NCBI GenBank assembly: GCA_017524545.1
Contig: JAFXVN010000010.1
Coordinates: 1 to 53,884 of the forward strand
Direction of reading: 5' to 3'
Source of the DNA: Bacteroidaceae bacterium
Lineage (GTDB): Bacteria; Bacteroidota; Bacteroidia; Bacteroidales; Bacteroidaceae
Length of the DNA stretch: 53,884 bases
The notes under the pieces are model-generated. The model was not told the DNA's origin, did no database searches, and saw nothing but the letters and a program-made list of their open reading frames with translations. The position numbers were made by a program, and so were the translations under genes. Positions 1-8,723 of the stretch are shown here, piece after piece (position 1 is the first letter of the stretch; the number at the start of each line of letters is the position of its first letter).

Positions 1-1162
1 AAGCGGCGAGGTTTGCTACAAGCTCAACGGCAACCAGGAGTCCATCAACTGGTTCCAGACACTTGGCGAGGATGAATATCCTGTTCTGGATGACACTCAC
101 AAGGTTGTATATCAGGCACAAGATGGCAGCTACACCAATGAATATGTCAATACTCCCGACGGCTCGAAGGAGAATCCGTTCGTGGTGAAGTCTGCCGCCG
201 ACCTCTCCAACCTGCTCTACCAGCTTGTTTCCGGCCGCATGAACTATGTGGTTATGGAAGAGGATGTGGATATGGCAGGCGTGACGGACTGGACACCTCT
301 CTTCAACATTCCCGACCAGTCTAACGGCTATCCCTTCATCGACTTCGACGGCCAGGGTCACGTTATCCGCAACCTCGCCTCCAAGACGGAAGGAGCATAC
401 GACTACTGCGGCCTCTTCGGTGTGCTCTGTGGCAACGTGCGCAATCTTGGTGTGGAGAATGCCGATGTGACATGCGCTGGCGGCACAGGCATTATAGCCG
501 GCTATCTGGGTCATTCGACCTACGGTCAGACCTGCTATGTTGAGAATGTCTGGGTAACAGGTAAGCTGGCGGCAAGCGGCTACTGCGGCGGTTTGTTCGG
601 TAATGTAGCCAACGAAAGCCACATCACCAACTGCTATGCCAACGTCGAGGTAACCGGTTCGAGCGACCTCACGGGCGGCATCATCGGTCGTGTTCGTGCA
701 AAGATTGAAATGAATCAGGTCTATGCGGCAGGCAGCATCAACCGTGGCGGTGGTATCATCGGCGGCGGTCAGCAGGATGCGACCCCCTTCGGCACCTACA
801 ACCGTGTGGCTGTATGGAACAACACGGAGAACAACTTCGGTCCCGTACGCGAAGGCGAAGTCCTGACCTCTATTCTCTTCTACGACGGCAGCAACTTTGC
901 AGACCTCCAGAGCCAGGTTGTAGCATGGGATCCTGAGGTATGGGCTTGCGATATGAAACCAGGCAGCTATCCTGTACTGAAGGCCTTCGCCGGTGTCACT
1001 GGCGACCTGAACGGCGACGGCAAGGTTGACATTGCCGATGCAGTCTCTGTCCTCGACATCATGGCCGCCAGCGGCTTCGAAGCAGCAGCCGACCTGAATG
1101 GCGACGGCAAGGTTGACATCGCCGACTTCGTCGCCATCCTCGACATCATGGCACAACAGTAG
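1..1162 (+). CDS. Secreted GLUG-repeat protein with C-terminal dockerin-like repeats (5' end outside window)
   Basis: The reading frame is open from base 2 to the stop at 1160-1162, so only the C-terminal 386 residues are present. The first residues (SGEVCYKLNG, then NWFQTLGED) match the end of the second GLUG block of the next gene, so the two are paralogues. The middle holds glycine-rich GLUG-type units (DFDGQGHVIRNL, GLFGVL, GGLFGNV, GGIIGRV), a repeat common in secreted Bacteroidetes and Firmicutes proteins. The last 53 residues are two EF-hand-like calcium loops (DLNGDGKVDIAD twice), as in type I dockerins. They are identical in protein to the tail of the next gene but differ at synonymous bases. 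The role is probably extracellular or cell-surface. The substrate or partner is unknown. Confidence 0.85.
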   Translation, partial: SGEVCYKLNGNQESINWFQTLGEDEYPVLDDTHKVVYQAQDGSYTNEYVNTPDGSKENPFVVKSAADLSNLLYQLVSGRMNYVVMEEDVDMAGVTDWTPLFNIPDQSNGYPFIDFDGQGHVIRNLASKTEGAYDYCGLFGVLCGNVRNLGVENADVTCAGGTGIIAGYLGHSTYGQTCYVENVWVTGKLAASGYCGGLFGNVANESHITNCYANVEVTGSSDLTGGIIGRVRAKIEMNQVYAAGSINRGGGIIGGGQQDATPFGTYNRVAVWNNTENNFGPVREGEVLTSILFYDGSNFADLQSQVVAWDPEVWACDMKPGSYPVLKAFAGVTGDLNGDGKVDIADAVSVLDIMAASGFEAAADLNGDGKVDIADFVAILDIMAQQ

Positions 1163-1168
1163 TAACAG

Positions 1169-1199
1169 CCTCTCCCTAACCCTCCCCAAAGGTGAGGGA
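1169..1199. repeat. REP-like C-rich palindromic element
   Basis: A C-rich run with CCTCCCC directly followed by AAAGG and G-rich sequence, seven bases after the stop codon. The same kind of element follows the next gene (6225-6255), follows rimP (29534-29565), and occurs inside cvpA, sufB and sufS. It is a dispersed intergenic repeat of unknown function. Confidence 0.7.
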
Positions 1200-1201
1200 A
1201 C

Positions 1202-1240
1202 AAAACAGCCCCTTGCGGTCATTCCGCAGGGGGCTGTTTT
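1202..1240. terminator. Strong hairpin terminator after the first GLUG gene
   Basis: AAAACAGCCCCTTGCGG (1202-1218) pairs with CCGCAGGGGGCTGTTTT (1224-1240) around a 5-base loop, with one T-G mismatch in a 17-base stem. The A run on one side and T run on the other allow function in either direction. Confidence 0.8.
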
Positions 1241-1285
1241 AGTAGTCTCAACAAACGGCTCTCGCGTCTCGCGACTGATGAGGGG

Positions 1286-1449
1286 TTTAACCACGGATTG
1301 CACGGATTAAACGGATTATTAGTGCCGGTAGCTTTGCCATTTCGCGGATTTGTCTCGGATTTAACTGATTGGCACCAGGCGGGAATCCGCTTAATCTGAA
1401 AGCAATTAGGGACACTCAAATCTGTTTAATCCGCTTAATCTGTGGTTTG
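1286..1449. repeat. Inverted pair of ACGGATT-type repeats
   Basis: The left arm (about 1286-1318) repeats CACGGATT-like units three times, and the right arm (about 1418-1448) is its approximate reverse complement (TTTAATCCGCTTAATC). Nothing coding is evident in 1241-1588. The rest of the gap holds a triple TTGCAACA stutter at about 1450-1475 and a TTTTCAAT stutter at about 1553-1575. Confidence 0.7.
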
Positions 1450-1588
1450 TTGCAACACTTGCAACAGTTGCAACAATGGGAAAACGAGCCTCTGCACCCT
1501 CGGGCGGCAGGGGCTTGTTTTGATTAAGGTGCGCTTTAATGCGCGGGGGGACTTTCAATTTTCAATTTTCAACTTTTCCCTTCTTTCC

Positions 1589-1619
1589 TTGCGCAAGTCA
1601 AAAAAAGTCACTACCTTTG
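1589..1619 (+). promoter_or_regulatory. Bacteroidetes-type promoter for the 1517-residue GLUG gene
   Basis: TTG at 1589-1591, 20 bases, then TACCTTTG at 1612-1619. This fits the Bacteroidetes primary-sigma pattern TTG-N19-21-TAnnTTTG, about 45 bases before the ATG at 1667. Confidence 0.75.
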
Positions 1620-1666
1620 CGGAGGAAACCACGAAATTATATTATTAACCCTAAACATAAACTAAC

Positions 1667-4600
1667 ATGAAACGAAGACTCTACTCTCTTCTCCTGACTG
1701 CACTGATTTGTCTGGCAGGAGGACGTATGGCAGCTATGGCACAGACACCTGAGCCTACTGCACGTTGGACTTTTGAGAATGCCGAGGACTTGATGGCTCC
1801 CCAGGTTGGCAGTCTGACCATGACACCCTGCGTGATACCGGGCAACAAGGCCATCGCGCCCTCGACCGTCAGCGAAGCCGGTATCGTCGCGGCAGCAGGA
1901 CCGGTGGAAGGTGTTCCGGCTATTGCCGTGCCCAAAGCATCCGCGCTGAAGGTGTCGCGTGCCGAAGGTGCAGAAACTTCGACTGCCTACACCATTCTGA
2001 TGGATATTATGGTGCCCAACCCCCAGCCCTTCAACGGTCTGCTCCAGATGGACGAGGCTAACCAGAACGACGGCGACCTCTTCACCAACAAGGGACAGAT
2101 AGGCATCGGCTCGATGAAGTATGCCGGCAAAATCGAGGCGGAGAAGTGGTATCGCGTCGTGCTGACCTACAACGAAGCCAACGAGAGCGGCATCGTCCGC
2201 CTCTATGTGAACGGCGAGAAGATTGCCGAGGGCGGAGCGAACCAGCGCCACATCATGCAGCCCTTCGGCTTCTATGTGCTCTGCGACGAGGACGGAGAGA
2301 AAATCGATGTCACCTATCTGTCGGAAGTGGCTTTCTGGGAGACACCGCTCACCGACGAGCAGGTGGCAGCAATGGGCAACACCATTCCGGCACACCAGCA
2401 CAACTACGTCGATTTCTTCTGTACGGTATGCGGCATCTTCCAATCCGACTACCTGACACCCAATGCCAACGGCTTCTATGAAATCGGCACGGCAAAGGGT
2501 CTCTCCTGGTTCGAGCAGAAAGTCAACAGGGGCGAACTCACAGCCAAAGCTATCCTCACCGCCGACATCGACTTCGCCGACCTAATGCCCGAAGGTGCAG
2601 AACCAGAGGAGACAGAGATTGACTGGACGCCCATTGGCGACTGGGGCCACACCCGAGGAACTGGCAGTGCCAGCTTCCAAGGTCACTTCGACGGACAGGG
2701 ACACACCATCAGGAACCTCAACACCAGCTCCAAGCAGAACTTCTTCGGTCTGTTTGGCGTCATCTCGTCGAACTGCATCATCGAGAATTTCGACATCTAC
2801 GGAACGTATAATACAAGATTCCAATACACAGGCGGTGTGGCAGCATACGCCCGCGACATCAACCCGACAATCCGTAACGTCCATAGCTTTGTGAACATCA
2901 ACAACACATGTGCAGGCGGCAGACAGGCCGGCATCCTTGGCGGTGCCCATGTCGATAATGCCAACTACAAGACCACCATCGAGAACTGCACCTATTCCGG
3001 CACGCTCGACGGCAACGATGCTGGAGGCAGCGGCAACTATGGCGGCATGGTAGGCTATGCGAACAGCAACGCCAACAACATCGTTGAGATTACCAACTGC
3101 CTGTTCGACGGCGAGGTTCTCAACCTCAACCCGACTCCTGGCGGCTGCACCTTCGGCGGCATCGTCGGCTACTGCAACACTGCCAAGGTGTTCATCAAGA
3201 ACTGCCTGTCCATTGGCACGGTCAATGCTGCGGAGAAGAAGTTCGGCCAGTTCTTCGGCGCACTCAACGGCAACAACTCCACCTTTGCCAACTGCTACTA
3301 TGTCGGCGAGTTCGTCAATGGCACAGGCGGTGCGGGCAAGGCAAGCGGCGAGACACCAGCCATGATTGACGCAGAACAGCTTGCAAGCGGCGAGGCCTGC
3401 TGGCTGCTCAACGAAGAGACATTCGTAGATGCCGCTTGGCATCAGGTTCTCGATGAGCAGGACTATCCAGTGCCTTACGGAGACAGCGGCATTGTCTATC
3501 AGACAGACGAGGGCTACGACTGCATCAATCCAGACGACTTCTCGGGCTTCCTCAGTGCCGTCATTGCAGCAGAGACAGCTTTCGTCGAGGACGAGGATTT
3601 AGTCTGCTACCATGTGCTCATCGAGGAATACAAGGCAGCAATTCAGTCTTGGCAGAGCATTGCGACGCTTCAGGAGTTCTTCGAGGCTTACAAGGCCGCT
3701 GGCGAACAGAAGGCCGCCATCAAGGCATCTGCTGCCAAGTATGCCCTGTACAGGGAGACTTGCGAAGCCGCTGCCGCCTATATCGAGGAGCATCACCTTG
3801 CAGGCGAGACGACAGACATCCTGCTCAGTTACCTTGAGGACGGCAGCATTGAGCCAGGAAACGCACTCTATCCCAACGGCAGCTATCCCTACATCATCGA
3901 GAACGGAAGCCTCGACAACGACGGCATCGATGCAGAGATTCAGTTCGTGGGCACGATGCTCAATGCCGCCATCACCGCCGACGGCATCGTCTCGGGTGTC
4001 GATGTATCGCGCTTCTTCGCCAACCCCACCTTCGCCGACGGCTTCGAGGGCTGGACGACAGAGAATGAAGCAAGTCTCGCCCTTCAAACAGGTGGCGTTC
4101 CGGAAGTGCTGCCTCTCGTCCACGGATATGGCAAAGGCACGTTCGGCGTATCGCAGACCGTGACAGGCCTGCCCAACGGCATCTACATGACAAAGACCAA
4201 CGCCCTGTTCAGTGCTAACGACAACAGCCTCCTGACCTTCTATGCTGGTCAGATCTTCATAAACAACACCGTGAACTACGTCATGTCTCCCGGTGAAGAC
4301 CTCATTCCCGAAGCAGATGCAGTGGACGGCGTCAACTGTCATATCAGCGAGGACTATCTCTATGACGATGTGTTCGGTCGCGGTTATGTGCCCAACACAA
4401 GGACTGGCTGCTCGTACGCATTCAGCAGCGGCCGCTATGTGAACTACTGCGCAGCGGAAGTGACCGACGGCTCGCTGACCGTAGGTGTCCGCAGCCTCGC
4501 CACAGGCTTGGCAAAGGACTGGCTGCCGTTCTGCAACATGCACGTCATCTATCTTGGCACAGCCGACGAAGCCAACGAATACCTCACCGACGTGCTCCAG

Positions 4601-6220
4601 GCTTATGTCGCCCGTGCCGAAGTCATCAAGGACTTCTTCTGGGACGAAAGCGATTACACCATGTATCCCAACATGTCCAACGCTCTGAAAGACCAGCTTG
4701 CGGATGCCATCAATGCCGCCGATAATGCAACAGACGGCGCAGGCAAGATGAACCTCATCAACACGTTCTCCGACCTCTTCAACAAGGTACATGCAAGTCG
4801 CATAGCCTACATCGGAATGCTGGAGGCTGCCAACAGTCTCTACGACTTCATCAACTATTTGGTTGATTTCAGGCTCCTCTCGGCAGGCTCAGAAGAATAC
4901 ACATTCTGGGAAAACGAAATCAATGCGGCAATTGAACACTACAACACCGGCGATGTCACCACCGAAGAGGCGCTTGCCATTAAGGAAGCTCTGAACAATT
5001 GCGACTTGAAGCTGGCGGCCGTTGACGGTGTTTATCAGTTGGCAAGCGTGAAAGACGTGATACTGTTCCAGATGCTGGTGAACGAGGGCAACGACAAGGC
5101 CGACGCTGTGCTTACCGCCGATATCGACTTCAGCGAGCTGATGGCCGATGGCGAGGAAGAGTTCGTTTGGACACCTATCGGCAAGTGGGGAAACAACTCT
5201 GCTGCCTACAGAGGCCACTTCGACGGACAGGGTCACACCATCAGTAACCTCAACACCTCCTCAAACCAGAACTTCTTCGGTCTGTTTGGTGTCCTCTCGG
5301 ATGGTGCTGTCGTCGAGAACTTCACCATCTACGGCAACATCAACGCCTCCGTTCAATATGTAGGCGGTGTCGCTGGCTTTTCTCGCGATACGGAAACCGT
5401 TATCCGGGGTGTCCACAGCTATGTGAACATCCATAACACGCTCGCCGGTGCACGACAAGGCGGCATTCTGGGTACTGCACAAAACGGCAAGGCAACGGTC
5501 GAGAACTGCACCTTCTCCGGCACACTCGACGGCAACGATGCTGGCGGCTCTGGCAACTATGGCGGTATCATCGGCTACATCAACAACAGTGCCTCTGCCA
5601 TCGCCACCGTCAACAACTGTCTGTTCGATGGCAATGTCGTCAACACCAACGAGACGCCCGGCAACTGCACCTTCGGCGGTATCATCGGCTACAACAACTC
5701 TGGTACTGTCACCATCAAGAACTGCCTGTCTATCGGTACTGTCCAGTCCGCAAGGTATGCTCAGTTCTTCGGAGCCATCAACGGCAACAACTCGACGTTC
5801 GAGAACAACTACTATGTGGGTGCCAACGTGAATGGTTCCGGCAGCGGCGGCACGGTGGCTGGCCCCGCACCAGTCAAGGTGGCTGACGAGCAGCTGGAAA
5901 GCGGCGAGGTTTGCTACAAGCTGAATGGCGACCAGACAGAAATCAACTGGTTCCAGACGCTTGGCGAAGACCTCTATCCTGTGCTCAACAACACCCACAA
6001 GCAGGTATTCTACAGCGAGGCCGATGGCTACACGAACGAACAGGGCGGTGGTCTCACTGGCGACCTCAATGGCGACGGCAAGGTTGACATTGCCGATGCC
6101 GTCTCTGTCCTCGACATCATGGCCGCCAGCGGCTTCGAAGCAGCCGCCGACCTGAACGGCGACGGCAAAGTTGACATCGCCGACTTCGTTGCCATCCTCG
6201 ACATCATGGCACAGCAATAA
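1667..6220 (+). CDS. Large secreted multidomain protein: LamG-like, two GLUG blocks, helical segments, dockerin-like tail
   Basis: 1517 residues. A signal peptide (about 1-26, ending AMAQ) is followed by a LamG/concanavalin-like domain (about 29-240, ending VAFWETPLTDEQVAAMG) and a short cysteine pair (CTVCG, about 254-258). A first GLUG block covers about 275-555. A helical stretch at about 630-730 leads to a probable carbohydrate-binding sandwich beginning NPTFADGFEGW (about 785-965) and then a FIVAR-like helical segment (about 965-1115). The second GLUG block (about 1138-1390) is very similar to the first. The C-terminal dockerin-like pair covers 1464-1517. Family knowledge suggests a surface or secreted glycan-binding protein. 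No catalytic domain was recognised. It has its own promoter and follows a terminator, so it is probably transcribed alone. Confidence 0.85.
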   Translation: MKRRLYSLLLTALICLAGGRMAAMAQTPEPTARWTFENAEDLMAPQVGSLTMTPCVIPGNKAIAPSTVSEAGIVAAAGPVEGVPAIAVPKASALKVSRAEGAETSTAYTILMDIMVPNPQPFNGLLQMDEANQNDGDLFTNKGQIGIGSMKYAGKIEAEKWYRVVLTYNEANESGIVRLYVNGEKIAEGGANQRHIMQPFGFYVLCDEDGEKIDVTYLSEVAFWETPLTDEQVAAMGNTIPAHQHNYVDFFCTVCGIFQSDYLTPNANGFYEIGTAKGLSWFEQKVNRGELTAKAILTADIDFADLMPEGAEPEETEIDWTPIGDWGHTRGTGSASFQGHFDGQGHTIRNLNTSSKQNFFGLFGVISSNCIIENFDIYGTYNTRFQYTGGVAAYARDINPTIRNVHSFVNINNTCAGGRQAGILGGAHVDNANYKTTIENCTYSGTLDGNDAGGSGNYGGMVGYANSNANNIVEITNCLFDGEVLNLNPTPGGCTFGGIVGYCNTAKVFIKNCLSIGTVNAAEKKFGQFFGALNGNNSTFANCYYVGEFVNGTGGAGKASGETPAMIDAEQLASGEACWLLNEETFVDAAWHQVLDEQDYPVPYGDSGIVYQTDEGYDCINPDDFSGFLSAVIAAETAFVEDEDLVCYHVLIEEYKAAIQSWQSIATLQEFFEAYKAAGEQKAAIKASAAKYALYRETCEAAAAYIEEHHLAGETTDILLSYLEDGSIEPGNALYPNGSYPYIIENGSLDNDGIDAEIQFVGTMLNAAITADGIVSGVDVSRFFANPTFADGFEGWTTENEASLALQTGGVPEVLPLVHGYGKGTFGVSQTVTGLPNGIYMTKTNALFSANDNSLLTFYAGQIFINNTVNYVMSPGEDLIPEADAVDGVNCHISEDYLYDDVFGRGYVPNTRTGCSYAFSSGRYVNYCAAEVTDGSLTVGVRSLATGLAKDWLPFCNMHVIYLGTADEANEYLTDVLQAYVARAEVIKDFFWDESDYTMYPNMSNALKDQLADAINAADNATDGAGKMNLINTFSDLFNKVHASRIAYIGMLEAANSLYDFINYLVDFRLLSAGSEEYTFWENEINAAIEHYNTGDVTTEEALAIKEALNNCDLKLAAVDGVYQLASVKDVILFQMLVNEGNDKADAVLTADIDFSELMADGEEEFVWTPIGKWGNNSAAYRGHFDGQGHTISNLNTSSNQNFFGLFGVLSDGAVVENFTIYGNINASVQYVGGVAGFSRDTETVIRGVHSYVNIHNTLAGARQGGILGTAQNGKATVENCTFSGTLDGNDAGGSGNYGGIIGYINNSASAIATVNNCLFDGNVVNTNETPGNCTFGGIIGYNNSGTVTIKNCLSIGTVQSARYAQFFGAINGNNSTFENNYYVGANVNGSGSGGTVAGPAPVKVADEQLESGEVCYKLNGDQTEINWFQTLGEDLYPVLNNTHKQVFYSEADGYTNEQGGGLTGDLNGDGKVDIADAVSVLDIMAASGFEAAADLNGDGKVDIADFVAILDIMAQQ

Positions 6221-6224
6221 ATGG

Positions 6225-6255
6225 CCTCTCCCTAACCCTCCCCAAAGGGGAGGGG
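6225..6255. repeat. REP-like C-rich palindromic element
   Basis: CCTCTCCC...CCCCAAAGGGGAGGGG starts four bases after the stop codon. It is nearly the same as the copy at 1169-1199, so the two paralogues share both their protein tail and the element behind it. Confidence 0.75.
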
Positions 6256-6284
6256 AACACAACGAGGCTGTGTCATAATTAACG

Positions 6285-6370
6285 ACAACGGATTACACGG
6301 ATTTTGCGGATTATCTTATGTGCCGATTATCAATAGCACATGAATCCGCGAAATCCGTGTAATCCGTTGT
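6285..6370. repeat. Very long hairpin made of ACGGATT units
   Basis: A 28-base left arm (6285-6312, starting ACAACGGATTACACGG) pairs with 6343-6370 with one mismatch. The loop itself contains ATGTGC and GCACAT, which extend the fold. No T run follows directly. It may act as a transcription end after the 1517-residue gene, or be a mobile repeat. The same unit occurs at 1286-1449 and 51014-51040. Confidence 0.8.
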
Positions 6371-6413
6371 TAAAAGCTATTTGATTTGTGGTTAAAAGCT
6401 TTTGTCCAATTTC

Positions 6414-6473
6414 GTTTCGCGTGCGGAAACACTTTGTTTCACGGGCGAAACAACTTGTTTCCACTGCCGAAAC
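6414..6473. repeat. Array of three GTTTC/GAAAC mini-hairpins
   Basis: Three units of GTTTC-N6/7-GAAAC are separated by 5-base linkers (ACTTT, AACTT). The same layout occurs at 16472-16564. No coding function is apparent. Confidence 0.75.
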
Positions 6474-6480
6474 ATTTTCT

Positions 6481-6524
6481 CCAAGCACAGACTTCGGCAT
6501 CACCAAGCACAGGCTACGGCATCA
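6481..6524. repeat. Two tandem copies of a 22-base repeat
   Basis: The 22-base unit starting CCAAGCACAG and ending GGCATCA occurs twice in a row with two differences, directly after the GTTTC/GAAAC array. Confidence 0.7.
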
Positions 6525-6548
6525 CAGTCCCGTTTTTCTTCGATTTCC

Positions 6549-6579
6549 TTGCATAATTCAAAGAAACTTACTACATTTG
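6549..6579 (+). promoter_or_regulatory. Promoter for the first GH2 gene
   Basis: TTG at 6549-6551, 20 bases, TACATTTG at 6572-6579. The leader up to the ATG at 6651 contains four AACCTAT heptamers in a row (about 6598-6626), an A/T-rich stutter typical of the gaps in this window. Confidence 0.75.
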
Positions 6580-6650
6580 CAGGGGAAATCGCTCAATAAC
6601 CTATAACCTATAACCTATAACCTATAACCAATAACCTTTAATAAATTAAG

Positions 6651-8510
6651 ATGAAAAGATTGTTTTTTTCGCTTCTGCTGCTTTGCATGACCGCAGGAGC
6701 TTGGGCTATGCCCAGGGCGGAGTACCCTCGCCCGCAGTTTGAACGCCAGGACTGGCTTAACCTCAATGGCGACTGGACCTACACCTTCGACTTCGTAGGC
6801 TCCGGCATGGAGAAGCGGCTCTTTGAAAGCAAGGGCTTCGATGGCAAGATTACCGTCCCCTTCTGTCCCGAGAGCAAACTTAGCGGCGTTGAGTACACCG
6901 ACTTTATTGGCAACATCTGGTATCAGCGCAGCATCCAGATGCCGCAGGAGTGGGCAGGCCGCAACGTCATGCTCAACTTCGGCGCCGTCTATTACAACAG
7001 CGAAGTGTATATCGATGGCCGTTTGGCTGGCCGTCACTTCGGCGGCAGCACCTCCTTTGCCATCGATGTGACCCGCTTCCTTGCCGACGGGAAGGGCCAT
7101 TCCCTCGTCGTCCATGCCTATAGCGACACGCGCACCACCAAGCAGCCTGCTGGCAAGCAGAACGTCCGCCTGCACCAGTTCGAGTGCATGTACACCCGCT
7201 GCACAGGCATCTGGCAGACGGTTTGGATGGAGCCGGTCGATGCCCATGCTTTGCTTCGCGCACAGGTCATCACGGACATTGACCAGAGTCAAATCATCTT
7301 GCACCCGACGTTCTACCGCGAGTCGGCCGCCACGCTGACCGTCACCCTCAAGGACGCGGGGAAGGTTGTCGCCAGCAAGACGGTCAAGGCCCAGAACAAC
7401 TCCACCATCGTCCTGCCCGTAAAGGCGCAAAAGCTGTGGAGCCCCGAGAATCCCTTCCTCTACGACCTCATCTACGAGATGAAGGATGCCAGCGGCAAGG
7501 TCATCGACCGCGTGAGCAGCTACGTCGGGATGCGCAAGATACACGTTGAAGGCAACAAGACCTACCTCAACAACGAGCCTTTCTATCAGCGTCTGGTCCT
7601 CGACCAGGGCTACTATCCCGACGGCATCTGGACGGCTCCCTCCGATGAGGCTCTCAAGCACGACATCGAGCTCTCGCTTGCAGCAGGCTTCAATGGCGCT
7701 CGCCTCCACCAGAAGGTGTTCGAGGAGCGTTTCCACTATTGGGCAGACAAGCTCGGCTACATCACTTGGGGCGAGGCCCCCTCTTGGGGCATGAACGCCA
7801 ACGACCCCGAGGTGGCACGCAACTTCCTCAGCGAATGGACGGAAGAGATTGTGCGCGACCGCAACCACCCCAGCATCGTCACCTGGACACCCATGAACGA
7901 AGAGTGGTGGCCCGACCGCGTGCAGTTCCCGCGTTTCGTCAGCGACGTGTATGACCTCAGCAAGGCACTCGACCCCACACGTCCCGTCTGCGACGTCAGT
8001 GGCGGTGTGCACATCAAGACCGACATCTGGACCACACACAACTACGAGCAAGACCCCAAGCGCCTGAAAGACATCATCTATAATGGTGAACGCTGGTTCC
8101 AGACACCCAACGAGACACGCGACGTTCCCCGCACCAACACAGGCTTCAACCGCCCGACGGATGTCAACGTCTATGACTTCCCCCGCTACGAGAAGGCCGA
8201 CAAGCCCTATCTCCTCGACGAGTTTGGTGGCATCAAGTGGGTGAAGGGGCAGGACAAGCAGACAGGCAACACGGGTGCCTCTTGGGGCTACGGCGAACCG
8301 CCACACAGCCTCGAAGAGTTCTACGCACGCCTCGAGGGTCAGGTGGATGCCCTGATGGAAATCTCCGACAATGTCTGGGGCTACACCTACACGCAGCTCA
8401 CCGATGTGGAGCAGGAGCAGAACGGCATCTACTTCTACGACCGCTCGGCGAAGTTCGACATGGCTCGCATCAAAGCCATCTTCTCCAAGAAACCAGCTTC
8501 GAGCAAGTAA
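6651..8510 (+). CDS. Secreted glycoside hydrolase family 2 (beta-galactosidase/beta-glucuronidase type)
   Basis: 619 residues with a signal peptide ending GAWA (about 1-19). GH2 order is clear: an N-terminal sugar-binding sandwich (LNGDWTYTFD; TGIWQTVWME), an immunoglobulin-like middle domain, and a TIM barrel. The general acid/base is the Glu of PMNEEW (residue 417). The nucleophile is predicted to be the Glu of LLDEFGG (residue 524). GH2 enzymes release beta-linked galactose, glucuronate, mannose or related sugars from glycans by a retaining mechanism. Exact specificity cannot be read from the sequence. It is probably periplasmic. It has its own promoter and a bidirectional terminator behind it. 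The nearby GH105 and second GH2 genes suggest pectin or hemicellulose side-chain breakdown. Confidence 0.9.
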   Translation: MKRLFFSLLLLCMTAGAWAMPRAEYPRPQFERQDWLNLNGDWTYTFDFVGSGMEKRLFESKGFDGKITVPFCPESKLSGVEYTDFIGNIWYQRSIQMPQEWAGRNVMLNFGAVYYNSEVYIDGRLAGRHFGGSTSFAIDVTRFLADGKGHSLVVHAYSDTRTTKQPAGKQNVRLHQFECMYTRCTGIWQTVWMEPVDAHALLRAQVITDIDQSQIILHPTFYRESAATLTVTLKDAGKVVASKTVKAQNNSTIVLPVKAQKLWSPENPFLYDLIYEMKDASGKVIDRVSSYVGMRKIHVEGNKTYLNNEPFYQRLVLDQGYYPDGIWTAPSDEALKHDIELSLAAGFNGARLHQKVFEERFHYWADKLGYITWGEAPSWGMNANDPEVARNFLSEWTEEIVRDRNHPSIVTWTPMNEEWWPDRVQFPRFVSDVYDLSKALDPTRPVCDVSGGVHIKTDIWTTHNYEQDPKRLKDIIYNGERWFQTPNETRDVPRTNTGFNRPTDVNVYDFPRYEKADKPYLLDEFGGIKWVKGQDKQTGNTGASWGYGEPPHSLEEFYARLEGQVDALMEISDNVWGYTYTQLTDVEQEQNGIYFYDRSAKFDMARIKAIFSKKPASSK

Positions 8511-8534
8511 GCCGACAAACGAGGCACGCCTAAT

Positions 8535-8584
8535 TGTCCAACTACACGTGCAATGTTGGGCAACTTCACACGTGTAGTTGGACA
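8535..8584. repeat. Perfect 16-base inverted repeat
   Basis: GTCCAACTACACGTG (8536-8550) is matched by its reverse complement at 8569-8583. One more T-A pair on the outside makes 16 pairs with an 18-base loop. There is no T run. It could be a secondary hairpin protecting the mRNA end, or a protein-binding dyad. Confidence 0.75.
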
Positions 8585-8644
8585 TAAGTCCACAGGATGT
8601 TGTCTGTAAGTGGATTTCAGAGGCCCAATGCACTATGCATTTTC

Positions 8645-8691
8645 GTTTGTTTCACTTCCTTCCATATATATAGGAAGGAAGTGAAACAAAC
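8645..8691. terminator. Bidirectional terminator between convergent GH2 and pyrH
   Basis: A perfect 19-base stem: GTTTGTTTCACTTCCTTCC (8645-8663) pairs with its reverse complement at 8673-8691, with an ATATATATA loop. T-rich sequence on one side and A-rich on the other suit termination from both directions. Confidence 0.85.
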
Positions 8692-8723
8692 AATAATATA
8701 AACATAGTGCTTGCGAATTATCT

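Noticed and set aside
6414-6473. GTTTC/GAAAC array as a CRISPR array
   Set aside because: Repeats are only five bases, spacers are 6-7 bases, and no cas gene is near. The hairpin-per-unit plan is different.
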